64,000 nt of DNA from JAFDCJ01 sp964527835 (GTDB lineage Bacteria > Desulfobacterota > Desulfobacteria > Desulfobacterales > JAFDCJ01), in contig CAZGNV010000022.1 of the NCBI GenBank assembly GCA_964527835.1, forward strand, positions 5,448 through 69,447, given 5' to 3'. Each line of letters starts with the position of its first letter. The stretch's first letter is position 1. Positions 43,854 to 52,556 of this stretch are shown piece after piece. Below the pieces are notes generated by a model that worked only from the letters and a program-made list of their open reading frames with translations, did not search any database and was not told the DNA's origin. The position numbers and the translations under genes were made by a program.

Positions 43854-45669
43854 TTTCCAGGGCCAGGTCCAGCGCACACAAAAAGTAGGTATATGCCTGG
43901 GGATGGGATTTCAGCGTGCCGGCAAAGGCTTGTTGCTGGGCATCCGCCAGCTCTTGCCATCGAGTTTCTCCGGTCATTTGCGACAGCAACACGAGGTTGA
44001 AAAAAGCAACAGAGTTGGCCGATGGCATCGCACCGTCGTAAAGCTCCTTGGGGCGCACCGGCAATTCGGTGCTGATCCTGGAGGTGGTGAAAAAGCCGCC
44101 GTTTTGATCATCCCAGAAATCCCGGTTCATTATTTCCTGCAGCGCGGCAGCTTCTGCAATAAGCGCCGGATCAGAGGTGGTTTGATAGAGGCTTAAAAGG
44201 CCGTGGACCAAAAACGCATAGTCAGCGGCATGGGCCTGCACGGCCCGCTGGCCGTCTCTGAAACGGTGAAAAAGCTCCCCGTGGTCATCGCGCATATTCG
44301 ACAGAATAAATTCGACGGCCTTGCGGGCGGCACTTTCATAGGCCGGCTGCTCCAGCACGCGTGCGCCCAGGGCCAGGGCTGCGATCATCAGGCCGTTCCA
44401 GTCCGTGAGAATTTTATCGTCTTTCAAGGGATGGACCCGTTTTTGACGCTCCGCGAATAATCGGGTGCGGATTTTTTCCCATTCCGATTCCAGCTGGGCT
44501 GCGGGCAAGTCCAGTTTTTGCGCCCATTTTTCCAGCGGTGCGGTCAGATGCAGGATGTTGGCCCCGGTTTTTTTCCGGCGCGCCTCATCGGTAAAGTTGC
44601 CCTCCGGGCTCAAGCGCAGGATTTTCTCCCACCTTGACGCATTTTCATCACCCACCACCCGGCGAAATTCTTCTGTCGTCCAGACATAGAATTTGCCCTC
44701 TTCGCCTTCGCTGTCGGCGTCTTCAGCCGAATAAAAGCCTCCTTGCGCCGAGGTCATATCCCGCAGCACGTAGGTGAAGATGTCCCGGGCGATTGCAGCC
44801 TGCCAGGGTTTTTTTGAAATCCGGTAAGCCTCCAGGCAGGCCATCGCAATCAGGGCCTGATCGTAAAGCATTTTTTCGAAATGGGGCAGCAGCCATTGCG
44901 CATCGGTGCTGTATCGGTGAAAGCCGAAGCCGACATGGTCCCAGATGCCACCCAGGCGCATGGCGCTCAATGTCTGCTGCACCATCTCCAATGCATCGGG
45001 ATCCGTGCTGCGGCGGTAGCGGCGCAGCAGAAACAGCAGCCGGTGGGGGGACGGAAACTTGGGTGCAGACTCAAACCCCCCATGCCGCGGATCAAATCCT
45101 TTTTTGATCTGCTGATAGGCCTGGTCGAGCAGGGACCGGTCGAGGCTGTCGCCCGCTTTGAACTCGAAGGCACGCTGCAGGCCGGCGGCAATGCTGCTGG
45201 CCGACTCCAGAATTTTTTGCTTTTGCGTTTTCCAGATTTTGTCGACCTGCCCACAGATGTCGATCAATCCTGCGCGGCCCAGCTGGCTGCGTTTGGGCAG
45301 ATACGTGGCGGCAAAAAAAGGTTTTTTATCTGCAGTCATAAAGATGCTCAACGGCCAGCCGCCGCTGCCGCTGAGCATCTGACAGGCAGCCATGTAGACC
45401 GCATCGATGTCCGGGCGTTCCTCGCGGTCCACTTTAATGCAGACAAAGGTGTCATTGAGATGGGCGGCAGTTTCTTCGTCTTCAAAGGATTCCTTTTCCA
45501 TGACGTGGCACCAGTGGCAGGTGGCATACCCGATGGAAAGGAAGATCAGTTTGTTTTCCGCTTTAGCCCGTTCAAAGGTTTCATCGCGCCAGGGGTGCCA
45601 GTCCACCGGATTGTGGGCGTGCTGCAGCAGGTAGGGGCTTTTTTCATGGATGAGCTGGTTGGGTGGCAT
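43846..45669 (-). CDS. YyaL/SSP411-family thioredoxin-domain protein
   Basis: From ATG 45669 (MPPNQLIHEKSPYLLQHA) 607 residues, with GGAGGT eight bases before the start. The N-terminal thioredoxin-like domain contains YATCHWCHVMEKESFED with a C-x2-C and IKVDREERPDID. The rest is a six-hairpin (alpha/alpha)6 glycosidase-like fold (DADSEGEEGKFYVWT, LTDWNGLMIAAL). The family (DUF255, spermatogenesis-associated protein 20 in animals) is common in bacteria but its reaction is unknown. It heads the yyaL-mutY-B12 radical SAM operon. Confidence 0.9.
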   Translation of the reverse strand: MPPNQLIHEKSPYLLQHAHNPVDWHPWRDETFERAKAENKLIFLSIGYATCHWCHVMEKESFEDEETAAHLNDTFVCIKVDREERPDIDAVYMAACQMLSGSGGWPLSIFMTADKKPFFAATYLPKRSQLGRAGLIDICGQVDKIWKTQKQKILESASSIAAGLQRAFEFKAGDSLDRSLLDQAYQQIKKGFDPRHGGFESAPKFPSPHRLLFLLRRYRRSTDPDALEMVQQTLSAMRLGGIWDHVGFGFHRYSTDAQWLLPHFEKMLYDQALIAMACLEAYRISKKPWQAAIARDIFTYVLRDMTSAQGGFYSAEDADSEGEEGKFYVWTTEEFRRVVGDENASRWEKILRLSPEGNFTDEARRKKTGANILHLTAPLEKWAQKLDLPAAQLESEWEKIRTRLFAERQKRVHPLKDDKILTDWNGLMIAALALGARVLEQPAYESAARKAVEFILSNMRDDHGELFHRFRDGQRAVQAHAADYAFLVHGLLSLYQTTSDPALIAEAAALQEIMNRDFWDDQNGGFFTTSRISTELPVRPKELYDGAMPSANSVAFFNLVLLSQMTGETRWQELADAQQQAFAGTLKSHPQAYTYFLCALDLALENE

Positions 45670-45859
45670 GATTACCTCCGGCATCATAAAGAAAGCATGA
45701 AGCACGTAATTGGAAACAAGCTAGAGGCCTCAGTAGGGTACATCCTTTTGCGCTCTCTTGTACGCCGAAGGCGGAAGCCTTGTACCTTTAACCTTGCACC
45801 TTTAACCTGTTGTCTAATATAGGTATTGAACATGGATCTGGCAACATGTTGCCGGAAGG

Positions 45860-47485
45860 TTAGCGGTCCTGCAGGTGGTGGTAGGGCGGATAAGTGGTCA
45901 GGCGGGGATCTTCCACCGGCCGGCCGACGGTGAAATGGTACAGGCTCTGGTAGCGCGAATCTTTAAAGCCCATCAATTCGTGCACGGCGTCATCGAAAAA
46001 GCAGCCGATCCCCGTGCCCCGCACCGCCTGGGCTTCGGCTTCCAGGTACAGTACCTGGCCGATCATGCCCGCCTCCCAGAAAAGGTGCCGGTAGCGATAG
46101 GGCCCGGCCTGCAGATGGTCCCTGAACCTGGCGATCATGCCCAGGGAGAAGCAGCTGAACCCGGCAATTTCCTGGTGGCAGCTGATCATCATGGCACTTT
46201 GCCTGAAGTTTCCCGGTTGCAGCAAAAACAGGGGCAGGCTGTCGTCGACAGGCTGCCACAGAAATTCCGGCCGCGACAGGGCCTGGATTTCCTGGATATC
46301 GTCTTGATTGCGGAAAAGAAAATAGATGCCGGGGGTTAGATCCTGCACCCGGTGGACGAAAAGCAGCAGGTGGATTGCCGGCGGCCCCGGTTCGACATCG
46401 AAAGGTGCGCGGTTGTCGCGGGGCAGGGTTTTGTCCAGCAGGGTTAAAAACCGGCGGCGTGAAATTTCGCCGTCCGGATCAAAGGAGGTGGCGCTGCGTC
46501 TTTGGCGGATGATTTCAGCGGCCCGCAAGGTGCTGGTTTCCCCCTGGATTTCAGGAAATTGTCCGAACTTGCCGGGCGGATCCTGTGTGGCGGGTTTAAG
46601 GCAGCAGCGGGCCGCGTGGTAAATGATTTCCCAGTTGACATGCTTGTCACTGAGGGCGTTGGGTCGGCCGCTGAAACGAAGATCAGAAAAACTCCGCTGG
46701 ATTTCATCGGGCAGGCCTTGCGGCACGTCTTTTACCGCGCGCGGATAGACAAAACACAAAAGGTCCGGATGCTCTTCATCCAGGTGCGGGTACTTTGTTT
46801 GCGTCATTCCTAGCAGGGTGGCGACCGCCTCATCGGACAGAGTGTTGAGCCAGGTCGCTTTCCAGCCGAACAGATTGGCGGAAAAGCGGATCGCCGCCAG
46901 GGCATGGCCGGCGTCGAGGTTGCAGTAACGAAAGGCGCGCTCGCCGTATTTCCAGGATTCGCGCCAGAAGATGCTGGTCAGCCCGATAAAAAAGCCGGCA
47001 GTTTTAAAATGCGCCTGGATGTCGCGCCACAGGGAGTCGGACATTGCGGCCCTTTTTTCCAGCACGTGGTTTAAAGGCAGGTAATGATAGACCCCGGCCT
47101 CGATGGATGCCGTGGCGGGCAGGATCAGATGGGCCTCGGTGGGGTGCAGATTGCCGCTTGAGGGATTGATCCGCAGGGCCCAGCGGGAGGCGCCGACAGC
47201 CTTCCAGGCGGACAGCCCCAAAGACAGCTCCAGAAAGCCGGCGATGGCATCCCGGCTGATTTCCCGGCTTTGCCGGTTGTCATCCGGGCGGTACAAAGCC
47301 CCGTGGCCGCCTGGCGGGTCCTGCTTTAGAAGTGGCAGCTCAACAACCGCTGTTTCGCGATAGACACGAAAAGGATGGGGTTGATTTTCCCAGTCCATGT
47401 GTCCCGCAGACCGGGCATAGCGATGGTAATGATGTTTGGTCTCTTCGTGGTAGCGAACAATGGACTGCAATTCGCCTTTGTCCAT
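45860..47485 (-). CDS. SagB-type tandem nitroreductase-fold protein (541 aa)
   Basis: The protein contains two nitroreductase-like halves. The first has RINPSSGNLHPTEAHLI, the FMN-binding signature seen in SagB-type dehydrogenases. The second begins near 325 (RQRRSATSFDPDGEISRRRF) and ends in a weaker flavin fold. SagB-like enzymes oxidise azolines in thiazole/oxazole-modified peptides, but many stand-alone copies act on other substrates. No YcaO or precursor gene is nearby, so a peptide role is not supported here. The nitroreductase gene at 48038 ends one base before this gene starts, so the two are co-transcribed. Confidence 0.82.
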   Translation of the reverse strand: MDKGELQSIVRYHEETKHHYHRYARSAGHMDWENQPHPFRVYRETAVVELPLLKQDPPGGHGALYRPDDNRQSREISRDAIAGFLELSLGLSAWKAVGASRWALRINPSSGNLHPTEAHLILPATASIEAGVYHYLPLNHVLEKRAAMSDSLWRDIQAHFKTAGFFIGLTSIFWRESWKYGERAFRYCNLDAGHALAAIRFSANLFGWKATWLNTLSDEAVATLLGMTQTKYPHLDEEHPDLLCFVYPRAVKDVPQGLPDEIQRSFSDLRFSGRPNALSDKHVNWEIIYHAARCCLKPATQDPPGKFGQFPEIQGETSTLRAAEIIRQRRSATSFDPDGEISRRRFLTLLDKTLPRDNRAPFDVEPGPPAIHLLLFVHRVQDLTPGIYFLFRNQDDIQEIQALSRPEFLWQPVDDSLPLFLLQPGNFRQSAMMISCHQEIAGFSCFSLGMIARFRDHLQAGPYRYRHLFWEAGMIGQVLYLEAEAQAVRGTGIGCFFDDAVHELMGFKDSRYQSLYHFTVGRPVEDPRLTTYPPYHHLQDR

Positions 47486-47486
47486 A

Positions 47487-48038
47487 TCATTGGCCGAACG
47501 TGTTGCTGTGGGTAAACTCTTGCACCTCGCGCCGTTTGGGGGCCGAGGTTTCCTTGGCGGGATAACCCAGGGGAATCAACACCGCCAGTTCATACCCGTC
47601 GGGAACGTTTAAAACATTTTTGGCCTTGTCATGGTCGAAAAGCCCCACCATCACGGTGCCCAGGCCAAGGCCGTGGGCGGCCAGGCAAAGATTCTGGCAG
47701 GCAATGCCCAGATCGAACATGAACCAGTCACCGAATTTCGTGGTGACCTGCCCCTTATAGTAGCCCGAGGACTCCAGCTTGCCGCACACTGCCAGCAGCA
47801 CAGGGGCCTGGACAACCGCTTTGGATGCCGGCTGACCCTTGGGGGGCAGGCAATCCTGGAGTTTTTGCTTGATGGCGGGGTCTTTGATGACGATAATTTC
47901 CCAGCACTGGGTGTTGGCCCACGATGGCGCCCATTTGACCGCATCCAGGACGGTATTCAGTTTATCATCATCCACCGGTGTATCTTCATACTTGCGAACG
48001 CTTCTTCTGGTTTTGATGATATCCATCAATGACTGCAT
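47487..48038 (-). CDS. Nitroreductase family protein
   Basis: From ATG 48038 (MQSLMDIIKTRRSVRKYEDTPV) 183 residues; the longer frame to 48122 starts inside the upstream terminator. A GGAGGAAC site precedes the ATG. RRSVRKY binds FMN phosphate, and the C-terminal LGLGTVMVGLFD and ELAVLIPLGYPA are typical. It probably reduces a nitro, quinone or enal substrate using NAD(P)H. Its stop and the SagB-like start are one base apart. Confidence 0.92.
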   Translation of the reverse strand: MQSLMDIIKTRRSVRKYEDTPVDDDKLNTVLDAVKWAPSWANTQCWEIIVIKDPAIKQKLQDCLPPKGQPASKAVVQAPVLLAVCGKLESSGYYKGQVTTKFGDWFMFDLGIACQNLCLAAHGLGLGTVMVGLFDHDKAKNVLNVPDGYELAVLIPLGYPAKETSAPKRREVQEFTHSNTFGQ

Positions 48039-48120
48039 TTCTAGTTCCTCCCTTGGCGCTGAAGGTTGCTGGTCACTGTGATCCAGGGCGCCTGCGCTGC
48101 ACCCACGCTGCACAGGCCAC

Positions 48121-48158
48121 ATAAAAAAGGCAACACCGGCCGGTGTTGCCTTTTTTAT
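48121..48158. terminator. Perfectly palindromic bidirectional terminator
   Basis: An 11-bp GC-rich stem (GGCAACACCGG / CCGGTGTTGCC, 48129-48150) is flanked by A6 and T6 and the whole 38 bases are palindromic, so it can end transcription on either strand. In practice it terminates the HesB-like selenoprotein gene (stop at 48176) and separates it from the nitroreductase operon. Confidence 0.85.
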
Positions 48159-48175
48159 ACCACAGCTTTTACCGA

Positions 48176-48481
48176 TTAGCCACAGCTGCCCCCGCAGCCG
48201 GAACAGCTGGCACCGAAATCAATTGCCGAGGTGATTTTAAATCCGTACCCCAGAAAATCGACCTTCACCGGTTTGGCTTTTTCGTAGAAATTTTGATCGA
48301 CGATAAATTTAAATCCGTTTATATCGTACACATTATCGGTTTCTTTGGGCTCATCCAGAGCCATCGCCAGAGACGGGCCGCCTCAACCGCCTTCATTGAG
48401 AAATATCCGGATCGGTGACACTTCGCGATCCTTAAAATATTCAGCTATTTGTTGACTGGCTGCTTCGGTTACTTCCACCAT
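48176..48481 (-). CDS. HesB/IscA-like selenoprotein, in-frame TGA read as selenocysteine
   Basis: The minus strand from ATG 48479-48481 (GGAGGATGTC upstream) reads MVEVTEAASQQIAEYF, IRIFLNEGG, TGA, GGPSLAMALDEPKETDN and ends ASCSGCGGSCG, 101 codons plus stop. TGA is codon 33 (48383-48385), exactly where HesB relatives have the Cys of LxEGGCSGPS. Similarity to the family continues unbroken on both sides and no other frame fits. HesB-like selenoproteins are known in Deltaproteobacteria. A hairpin (48348-48362) lies at the SECIS distance. Without recoding only a 62-residue C-terminal fragment (48176-48364) would be called. The protein should act in iron-sulfur or sulfur/selenium chemistry; sel genes are outside the window. 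Confidence 0.85.
48348..48362 (-). promoter_or_regulatory. Candidate bacterial SECIS hairpin
   Basis: On the minus strand GGCTC-TGGAT-GAGCC forms a five-base-pair stem with a five-base loop containing two G residues. The stem begins 21 bases after the TGA, inside the window of about 16-37 bases recognised by SelB. It lies within the coding frame, as in bacterial selenoprotein genes. Confidence 0.65.
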
Positions 48482-48610
48482 GACATCCTCCTTGAATAAG
48501 ATATAATCGACGCGATTCGACCGGCGGGAATTGATCAGATCGCCAAAACAAGCCTATGTTAATAATGCGCAGCTGATTTGTCAATGGCTAAATTGAAGTT
48601 GTGCGAGCCC

Positions 48611-49141
48611 TTAACGCAGCGATTGCAGGTAACTGTCATAGATCCGGTAGTCTTTTTCGGAAAAAAGCATGAAAATCACTTTCTCAATGACCGGGTGGGC
48701 GGACAGAAACTCGATGGCAATGTCCACCGCAATTTTACAGGCCTCTTCGATGGGATAGCCGTAGACGCCGCAGCTGATGGCCGGAAATGCAAGCGAGGCG
48801 ATGCCGTTGTCAAGGGCCAGCTGCAGACTGTTGCGGTAACAGGCGCTCAAAAGGGTTTTATCCTTTGGTTTGCCGCTGTATACAGGCCCCACCGTATGAA
48901 TGACATAGCGGGCCGGCAGGTTGTAGCCGCCGGTGATTCTGGCCTCCCCGGTGGGACATCCACCCAGGGCGCGGCACTCGGCCAGCAGTTCAGGGCCGGC
49001 AGCCCGGTGAATGGCCCCGTCCACCCCCCCGCCGCCCAGCAGCGAAGTGTTGGCGGCATTGACGATGGCGTCCACCTGGCAGCGGGTAATGTCGCCCTGG
49101 GCGATTTCGATTCTGTCGAGGATCTTGCTTTCCACTGTCAC
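48611..49141 (-). CDS. Macrodomain protein, O-acetyl-ADP-ribose deacetylase type
   Basis: A 176-residue single macrodomain. The ADP-ribose-binding loops are clear: GDITRCQVDAIVNAAN, LLGGGGVDGAIHRAAG and AISCGVYGYP. The family removes acetyl from O-acetyl-ADP-ribose or ADP-ribose from proteins (YmdB type). It stands three bases from the FmdB-like gene upstream, so the two form an operon. Confidence 0.94.
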   Translation of the reverse strand: MTVESKILDRIEIAQGDITRCQVDAIVNAANTSLLGGGGVDGAIHRAAGPELLAECRALGGCPTGEARITGGYNLPARYVIHTVGPVYSGKPKDKTLLSACYRNSLQLALDNGIASLAFPAISCGVYGYPIEEACKIAVDIAIEFLSAHPVIEKVIFMLFSEKDYRIYDSYLQSLR

Positions 49142-49144
49142 CCC

Positions 49145-49639
49145 CTACAAGTCATAAAGTGTTTCATCTCGTTGCGGAGCCGGGCGCCGGGCGGTTTTGC
49201 CCCCTGCCTTTTTCTCCGGCAGCAAAAACGGCTCTTCATCTTCGAGCAGATCCCCCATTTCAGCTTCAATTGCGTCCGGGTCCTCGCCGGCCTCCATCCG
49301 TTTGAGCGCTTCCTGCATTCCGGCCCCCAGTTCAAGTCCGGTCATATCCGTCAGTTTGCGCATCAGGTTGGCCGCCTGGCGCGGATCGTCCTCGTTGATT
49401 TTATCGGCTTCCCCGGCCAGCATCTGCATGGCTTTTTCCATTTTGCTTTCGTCAAACGGCAGATCATCCATGTCTTCATTTTCAGAGGCCTTGCCGGTGA
49501 CGGCAAAGGCTGACATCTGCCGTGTGAGGGTCCGGATTTTGCATTGGGGACACTTCGGTTTTTTGGTGGTGTTGACGGATTTGGAGAAAAAATTGAAGAT
49601 TGTATTGCATTCCTGGCAGTAAAATTCGTAAATCGGCAT
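49145..49639 (-). CDS. FmdB-family zinc-ribbon protein with acidic tail
   Basis: From ATG 49639 (MPIYEFYCQECNTIFN) 164 residues. Two Cys pairs (CQEC, CPQC) form an N-terminal zinc ribbon of the FmdB type. The rest is acidic and helical (ESKMEKAMQMLAGEADK, EALKRMEAGEDPD), which is longer than the usual 70-110 residue form. Regulation of C1 metabolism was proposed for the family from the formamidase locus, but most members are uncharacterised. Co-transcribed with the macrodomain gene. Confidence 0.85.
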   Translation of the reverse strand: MPIYEFYCQECNTIFNFFSKSVNTTKKPKCPQCKIRTLTRQMSAFAVTGKASENEDMDDLPFDESKMEKAMQMLAGEADKINEDDPRQAANLMRKLTDMTGLELGAGMQEALKRMEAGEDPDAIEAEMGDLLEDEEPFLLPEKKAGGKTARRPAPQRDETLYDL

Positions 49640-49915
49640 GTTCACACCTCATCAGAAAATCCAGTTCATTGTTGATCAAACCATGCGCTTTGCCTGGATG
49701 TCATTTCCGTTGCCTAAATAATAAAATTTGGCCATTTTTTTGTCAACCGGATAAGCGCTAAAAGTGAGCGACCCAGCGTCAGTCGAAAAAGAAGCAGGCC
49801 ATACGATGAACAACGGAGTGCGGCAGTTGTTGACTTGGCGGGCGGCTTTTGTTATGCCACCGATCAAGGTCACACCCTGATTGATCGCAAACAAAATCGA
49901 AAGGATTTGAATGCC

Positions 49916-50329
49916 ATGGAACGAACACTGTCGATCATTAAACCCGATGGAGTGCGGCGCGCACTGATCGGAGAGGTCATCGGACGGCTGGAAAAAGCGG
50001 GCCTGAAAATTGTGGCCATGAAAATGCTGCACATGACCCGCAAACAGGCGCAAGGCTTTTATGCCGTCCACCGGCAGCGGCCTTTCTTTGAGAGCCTGAC
50101 GGACTTCATGAGTTCAGGGCCTGCGGTGGTCATGGTGCTGGAAGCCGAGAATGCGATTGCCCGCTACCGTGAGCTGATGGGGGCCACCGATTGCCGGGAG
50201 GCTGCCGCGGGAACCATCCGTCGGGATCTGGCCACCGACATTGAAAAAAATGTGGTGCACGGCTCCGATTCTCCGGAAACGGCGGCCTTTGAAATCGCGT
50301 ATTTTTTTAACCAGCTTGAAATGATATAG
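49916..50329 (+). CDS. ndk: Nucleoside diphosphate kinase
   Basis: From ATG 49916 (MERTLSIIKPDGVRRALIG) 137 residues, the usual family length, with AAAGGA upstream. The catalytic His is in KNVVHGSDS, and the FYAVH, RPFF and FMSSGP segments are conserved. It equilibrates (d)NTP pools by phosphate transfer. A longer frame begins at 49835 but lacks family similarity. The TrmJ-like gene follows after 22 bases. Confidence 0.96.
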   Translation: MERTLSIIKPDGVRRALIGEVIGRLEKAGLKIVAMKMLHMTRKQAQGFYAVHRQRPFFESLTDFMSSGPAVVMVLEAENAIARYRELMGATDCREAAAGTIRRDLATDIEKNVVHGSDSPETAAFEIAYFFNQLEMI

Positions 50330-50351
50330 AATCTGCTGCACCAAATTGCGC

Positions 50352-51113
50352 ATGGCCGATAGAGTCAACCTCAATAATGTTTCCATCGTGCTGCACCGTC
50401 CGCGCTATCCCGGCAACATCGGCGCTGCCGCCCGGGCCATGCGCAACATGGGCATTGCCCAGCTGGTGGTGGTGGATCCGCAAAACTGCGATTATACAAA
50501 AATCTGTCGCATGGCCACCCACGCCGCCCTGGACGTGGTTGAACAGATGCAGGTCCATGAAACGCTTGCGGACGCGCTGGCCGAATTTACTTACGTGGTG
50601 GGGACCACTGCCCGGCTGGGCGGCCAGCGCAAGGCCATCAGCACGCCAACCCGGCTGGCCGCCAGGCTCGTCCCGGTATCCGTCCACAATCAGATCGCCA
50701 TTGTTTTCGGCCCGGAAGACCGCGGGCTGACAAACCGCGAGATCCGCCACTGCCACTCGCTGGTGCACATCCCCACTGCGGATTTTTCTTCACTCAACCT
50801 GGCCCAGGCGGTCATGGTGGTCTGCTACGAGCTGTTTTGCTACCGTGCTGACGAGAAGGAGACTGATCAGGTGCCGCGCCTGGCCAGCCGCCGGGAGCTG
50901 GACGAGATGTATGCCCAGCTCAAAGAGGTGCTGATGCGCATCAGCTTCATCAACCCCGACAACCCGGATTACTTCATGAACAACTTCCGCCAGTTTTTTT
51001 CCCGTCTGCCCCTGAGGGCCAAGGAAGTCAGCATCATCAGGGGACTGTGCCGGCAGATCGACTGGTACGGTGAGAAGTGCCGCCGGGACGGGCGGCTGTC
51101 CACTGAGGAGTGA
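50352..51113 (+). CDS. trmJ: TrmJ-like tRNA 2'-O-methyltransferase (SpoU family)
   Basis: From ATG 50352 (MADRVNLNNVSIVL) 253 residues; TTG 50346 is an alternative start. RPRYPGNIGAAARAMRNMG is motif 1 of the trefoil-knotted SPOUT fold, FGPEDRGLTN is motif 2 and SSLNLAQAVMV is motif 3. The TrmJ group methylates position 32 of tRNA. The C-terminal helical part (EMYAQLKEVLMRISF) also fits TrmJ. It lies between ndk and the FAH-family gene, with three bases to the latter. Confidence 0.88.
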   Translation: MADRVNLNNVSIVLHRPRYPGNIGAAARAMRNMGIAQLVVVDPQNCDYTKICRMATHAALDVVEQMQVHETLADALAEFTYVVGTTARLGGQRKAISTPTRLAARLVPVSVHNQIAIVFGPEDRGLTNREIRHCHSLVHIPTADFSSLNLAQAVMVVCYELFCYRADEKETDQVPRLASRRELDEMYAQLKEVLMRISFINPDNPDYFMNNFRQFFSRLPLRAKEVSIIRGLCRQIDWYGEKCRRDGRLSTEE

Positions 51114-51116
51114 GCC

Positions 51117-51953
51117 ATGCGACTAATTCGTTACGGACCCCCGGGAAATGAAAAACCCGGGCTGCTCAAAAATGGCGCGATTGTCGATTTGAGGGCCGTA
51201 TATCCGGATATCCCGGATATCGGGCGGGAATTTTTTGAGAACGGCTGGCTGGAAAAAATTGTTCGCCTGGACGTTGAGGGTGCTGCGCTGCAAGTTCGCC
51301 TCGGCTGTCCGGTCCATCGTCCTTCAAAACTGATCTGCCTGGGAATCAATTACGCCGACCACAAGGATGAGAGTGGGTTCGAAAAACCCTCACAGCCGCA
51401 ACTGTTCTGCAAAACGCCCAACACCCTTTGCGGACCATATGATTCCATCATACTGCCGCGCAGCAGCGGGCAGGTGGACTGGGAAGTGGAGCTGGCCGTT
51501 GTGATCGGACGCCGGGGAAAGCGGATTGCCGCATCCCAGGCCTTTGACTACATTGCGGGTTACTGTGTGATGAACGATGTATCGGCCCGCCAGGCCCAAT
51601 TCAACGATACCCAGTGGTTCCGGGGCAAATCCTTTGACACCTTCGCGCCCCTGGGTCCCGCGCTGGTCACTGCCGATGAAATCGAGGATGTCCACAACCT
51701 GGCCCTGACGGCCATTGTCGATGGGGTGACCATGCAGGCGGCCAACACCGGTGACATGATATTCAATGTCGCCGAGATCATCGCCTATGTCAGCGAGGAC
51801 ATCACCCTGGAGGCGGGGGATATCATTTCAACCGGCACCCCTTCGGGGGTCGGAATTTTCAGGAATCCGCCGGTGGTGCTCAAGCCCGGCAGTGTTGTGG
51901 AATGCCGCATCCAGAAGCTGGGCGCAATTGTCAATCAGGTGATTGAGGGGTAA
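51117..51953 (+). CDS. Fumarylacetoacetate hydrolase-family protein
   Basis: A 278-residue protein. ICLGINYADHKDE, VDWEVELAVVIG (the E-x-E metal ligands) and STGTPSGVGIF identify the FAH/2-keto-4-pentenoate hydratase-like fold. Members hydrolyse or decarboxylate acylpyruvates and related 2-oxo acids with a divalent metal. The exact substrate is not predictable. It starts three bases after the TrmJ-like gene and converges on leuD. Confidence 0.9.
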   Translation: MRLIRYGPPGNEKPGLLKNGAIVDLRAVYPDIPDIGREFFENGWLEKIVRLDVEGAALQVRLGCPVHRPSKLICLGINYADHKDESGFEKPSQPQLFCKTPNTLCGPYDSIILPRSSGQVDWEVELAVVIGRRGKRIAASQAFDYIAGYCVMNDVSARQAQFNDTQWFRGKSFDTFAPLGPALVTADEIEDVHNLALTAIVDGVTMQAANTGDMIFNVAEIIAYVSEDITLEAGDIISTGTPSGVGIFRNPPVVLKPGSVVECRIQKLGAIVNQVIEG

Positions 51954-52014
51954 GGATCTGCACCCGATCCGGCAAGTTTTTCGATTCCCAAGGATGCGGC
52001 TGATCTTCACATCT

Positions 52015-52539
52015 TCAATACTTTTTATCTGCATATTCCACCCAGCCGCCGGCCCTGACAAGGGCCAGGTCAAAGTCGGTGAGTGAAAATGGGATCTGTT
52101 CCGGCTGACCGCCGGCTTTGAACTGCAGTTTGCGGCCGTCAATGTCGATGCTGACCACGGTTTGCCGGGCCTGATAGGCCTCAAACAAATGCTCGATGAC
52201 CGCGTTGGGCAGCTCCACGGCCAGCATGCCGCAGTTGAACATGTTCTGCCGGAAGATGCGGGCAAAGCTTGGCGCGATGACCAGGTGGATGCCGTTGACT
52301 TCCAGCGCCCAGGGGGCATGCTCCCGGGAGGAGCCGCAGCCGAAATTGGCGCGGGCGATGATCACCCGGCGGCCGGCAACATCTTTGCGGGGGTCAAAGC
52401 CGTCCAGGTCGAGGTCTTCGAAAAGATAAGGCTTCAGTGCCTGTTTGGAGACTTCGGAAAGATAGCGGGCGGGGATAATTTCGTCTGTGTTGATATCGGC
52501 CCGGTCCAGGAAAAGGGCCTGACCGCCGAATTTTTTCAT
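52015..52539 (-). CDS. leuD: 3-isopropylmalate dehydratase small subunit
   Basis: From ATG 52539 (MKKFGGQALFLDRADINTDEIIPARYL) 174 residues. The swivel-domain motifs NTDEIIPAR and ANFGCGSSREHAPWAL are clear. It forms the substrate-binding subunit with LeuC and isomerises 2- to 3-isopropylmalate in leucine synthesis. The alternative, homoaconitase small subunit, cannot be excluded from sequence alone. LeuC ends 17 bases upstream. Confidence 0.92.
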   Translation of the reverse strand: MKKFGGQALFLDRADINTDEIIPARYLSEVSKQALKPYLFEDLDLDGFDPRKDVAGRRVIIARANFGCGSSREHAPWALEVNGIHLVIAPSFARIFRQNMFNCGMLAVELPNAVIEHLFEAYQARQTVVSIDIDGRKLQFKAGGQPEQIPFSLTDFDLALVRAGGWVEYADKKY

Positions 52540-52556
52540 TGCTGCTCCTTGATTGA

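Noticed and set aside
48176..48364. Treating the HesB-like frame as a 62-residue protein or a nonsense pseudogene
   Set aside because: The upstream codons continue the family alignment without a gap, an ATG and GGAGG site fit the full length, and the TGA sits at the expected Cys with a hairpin behind it.
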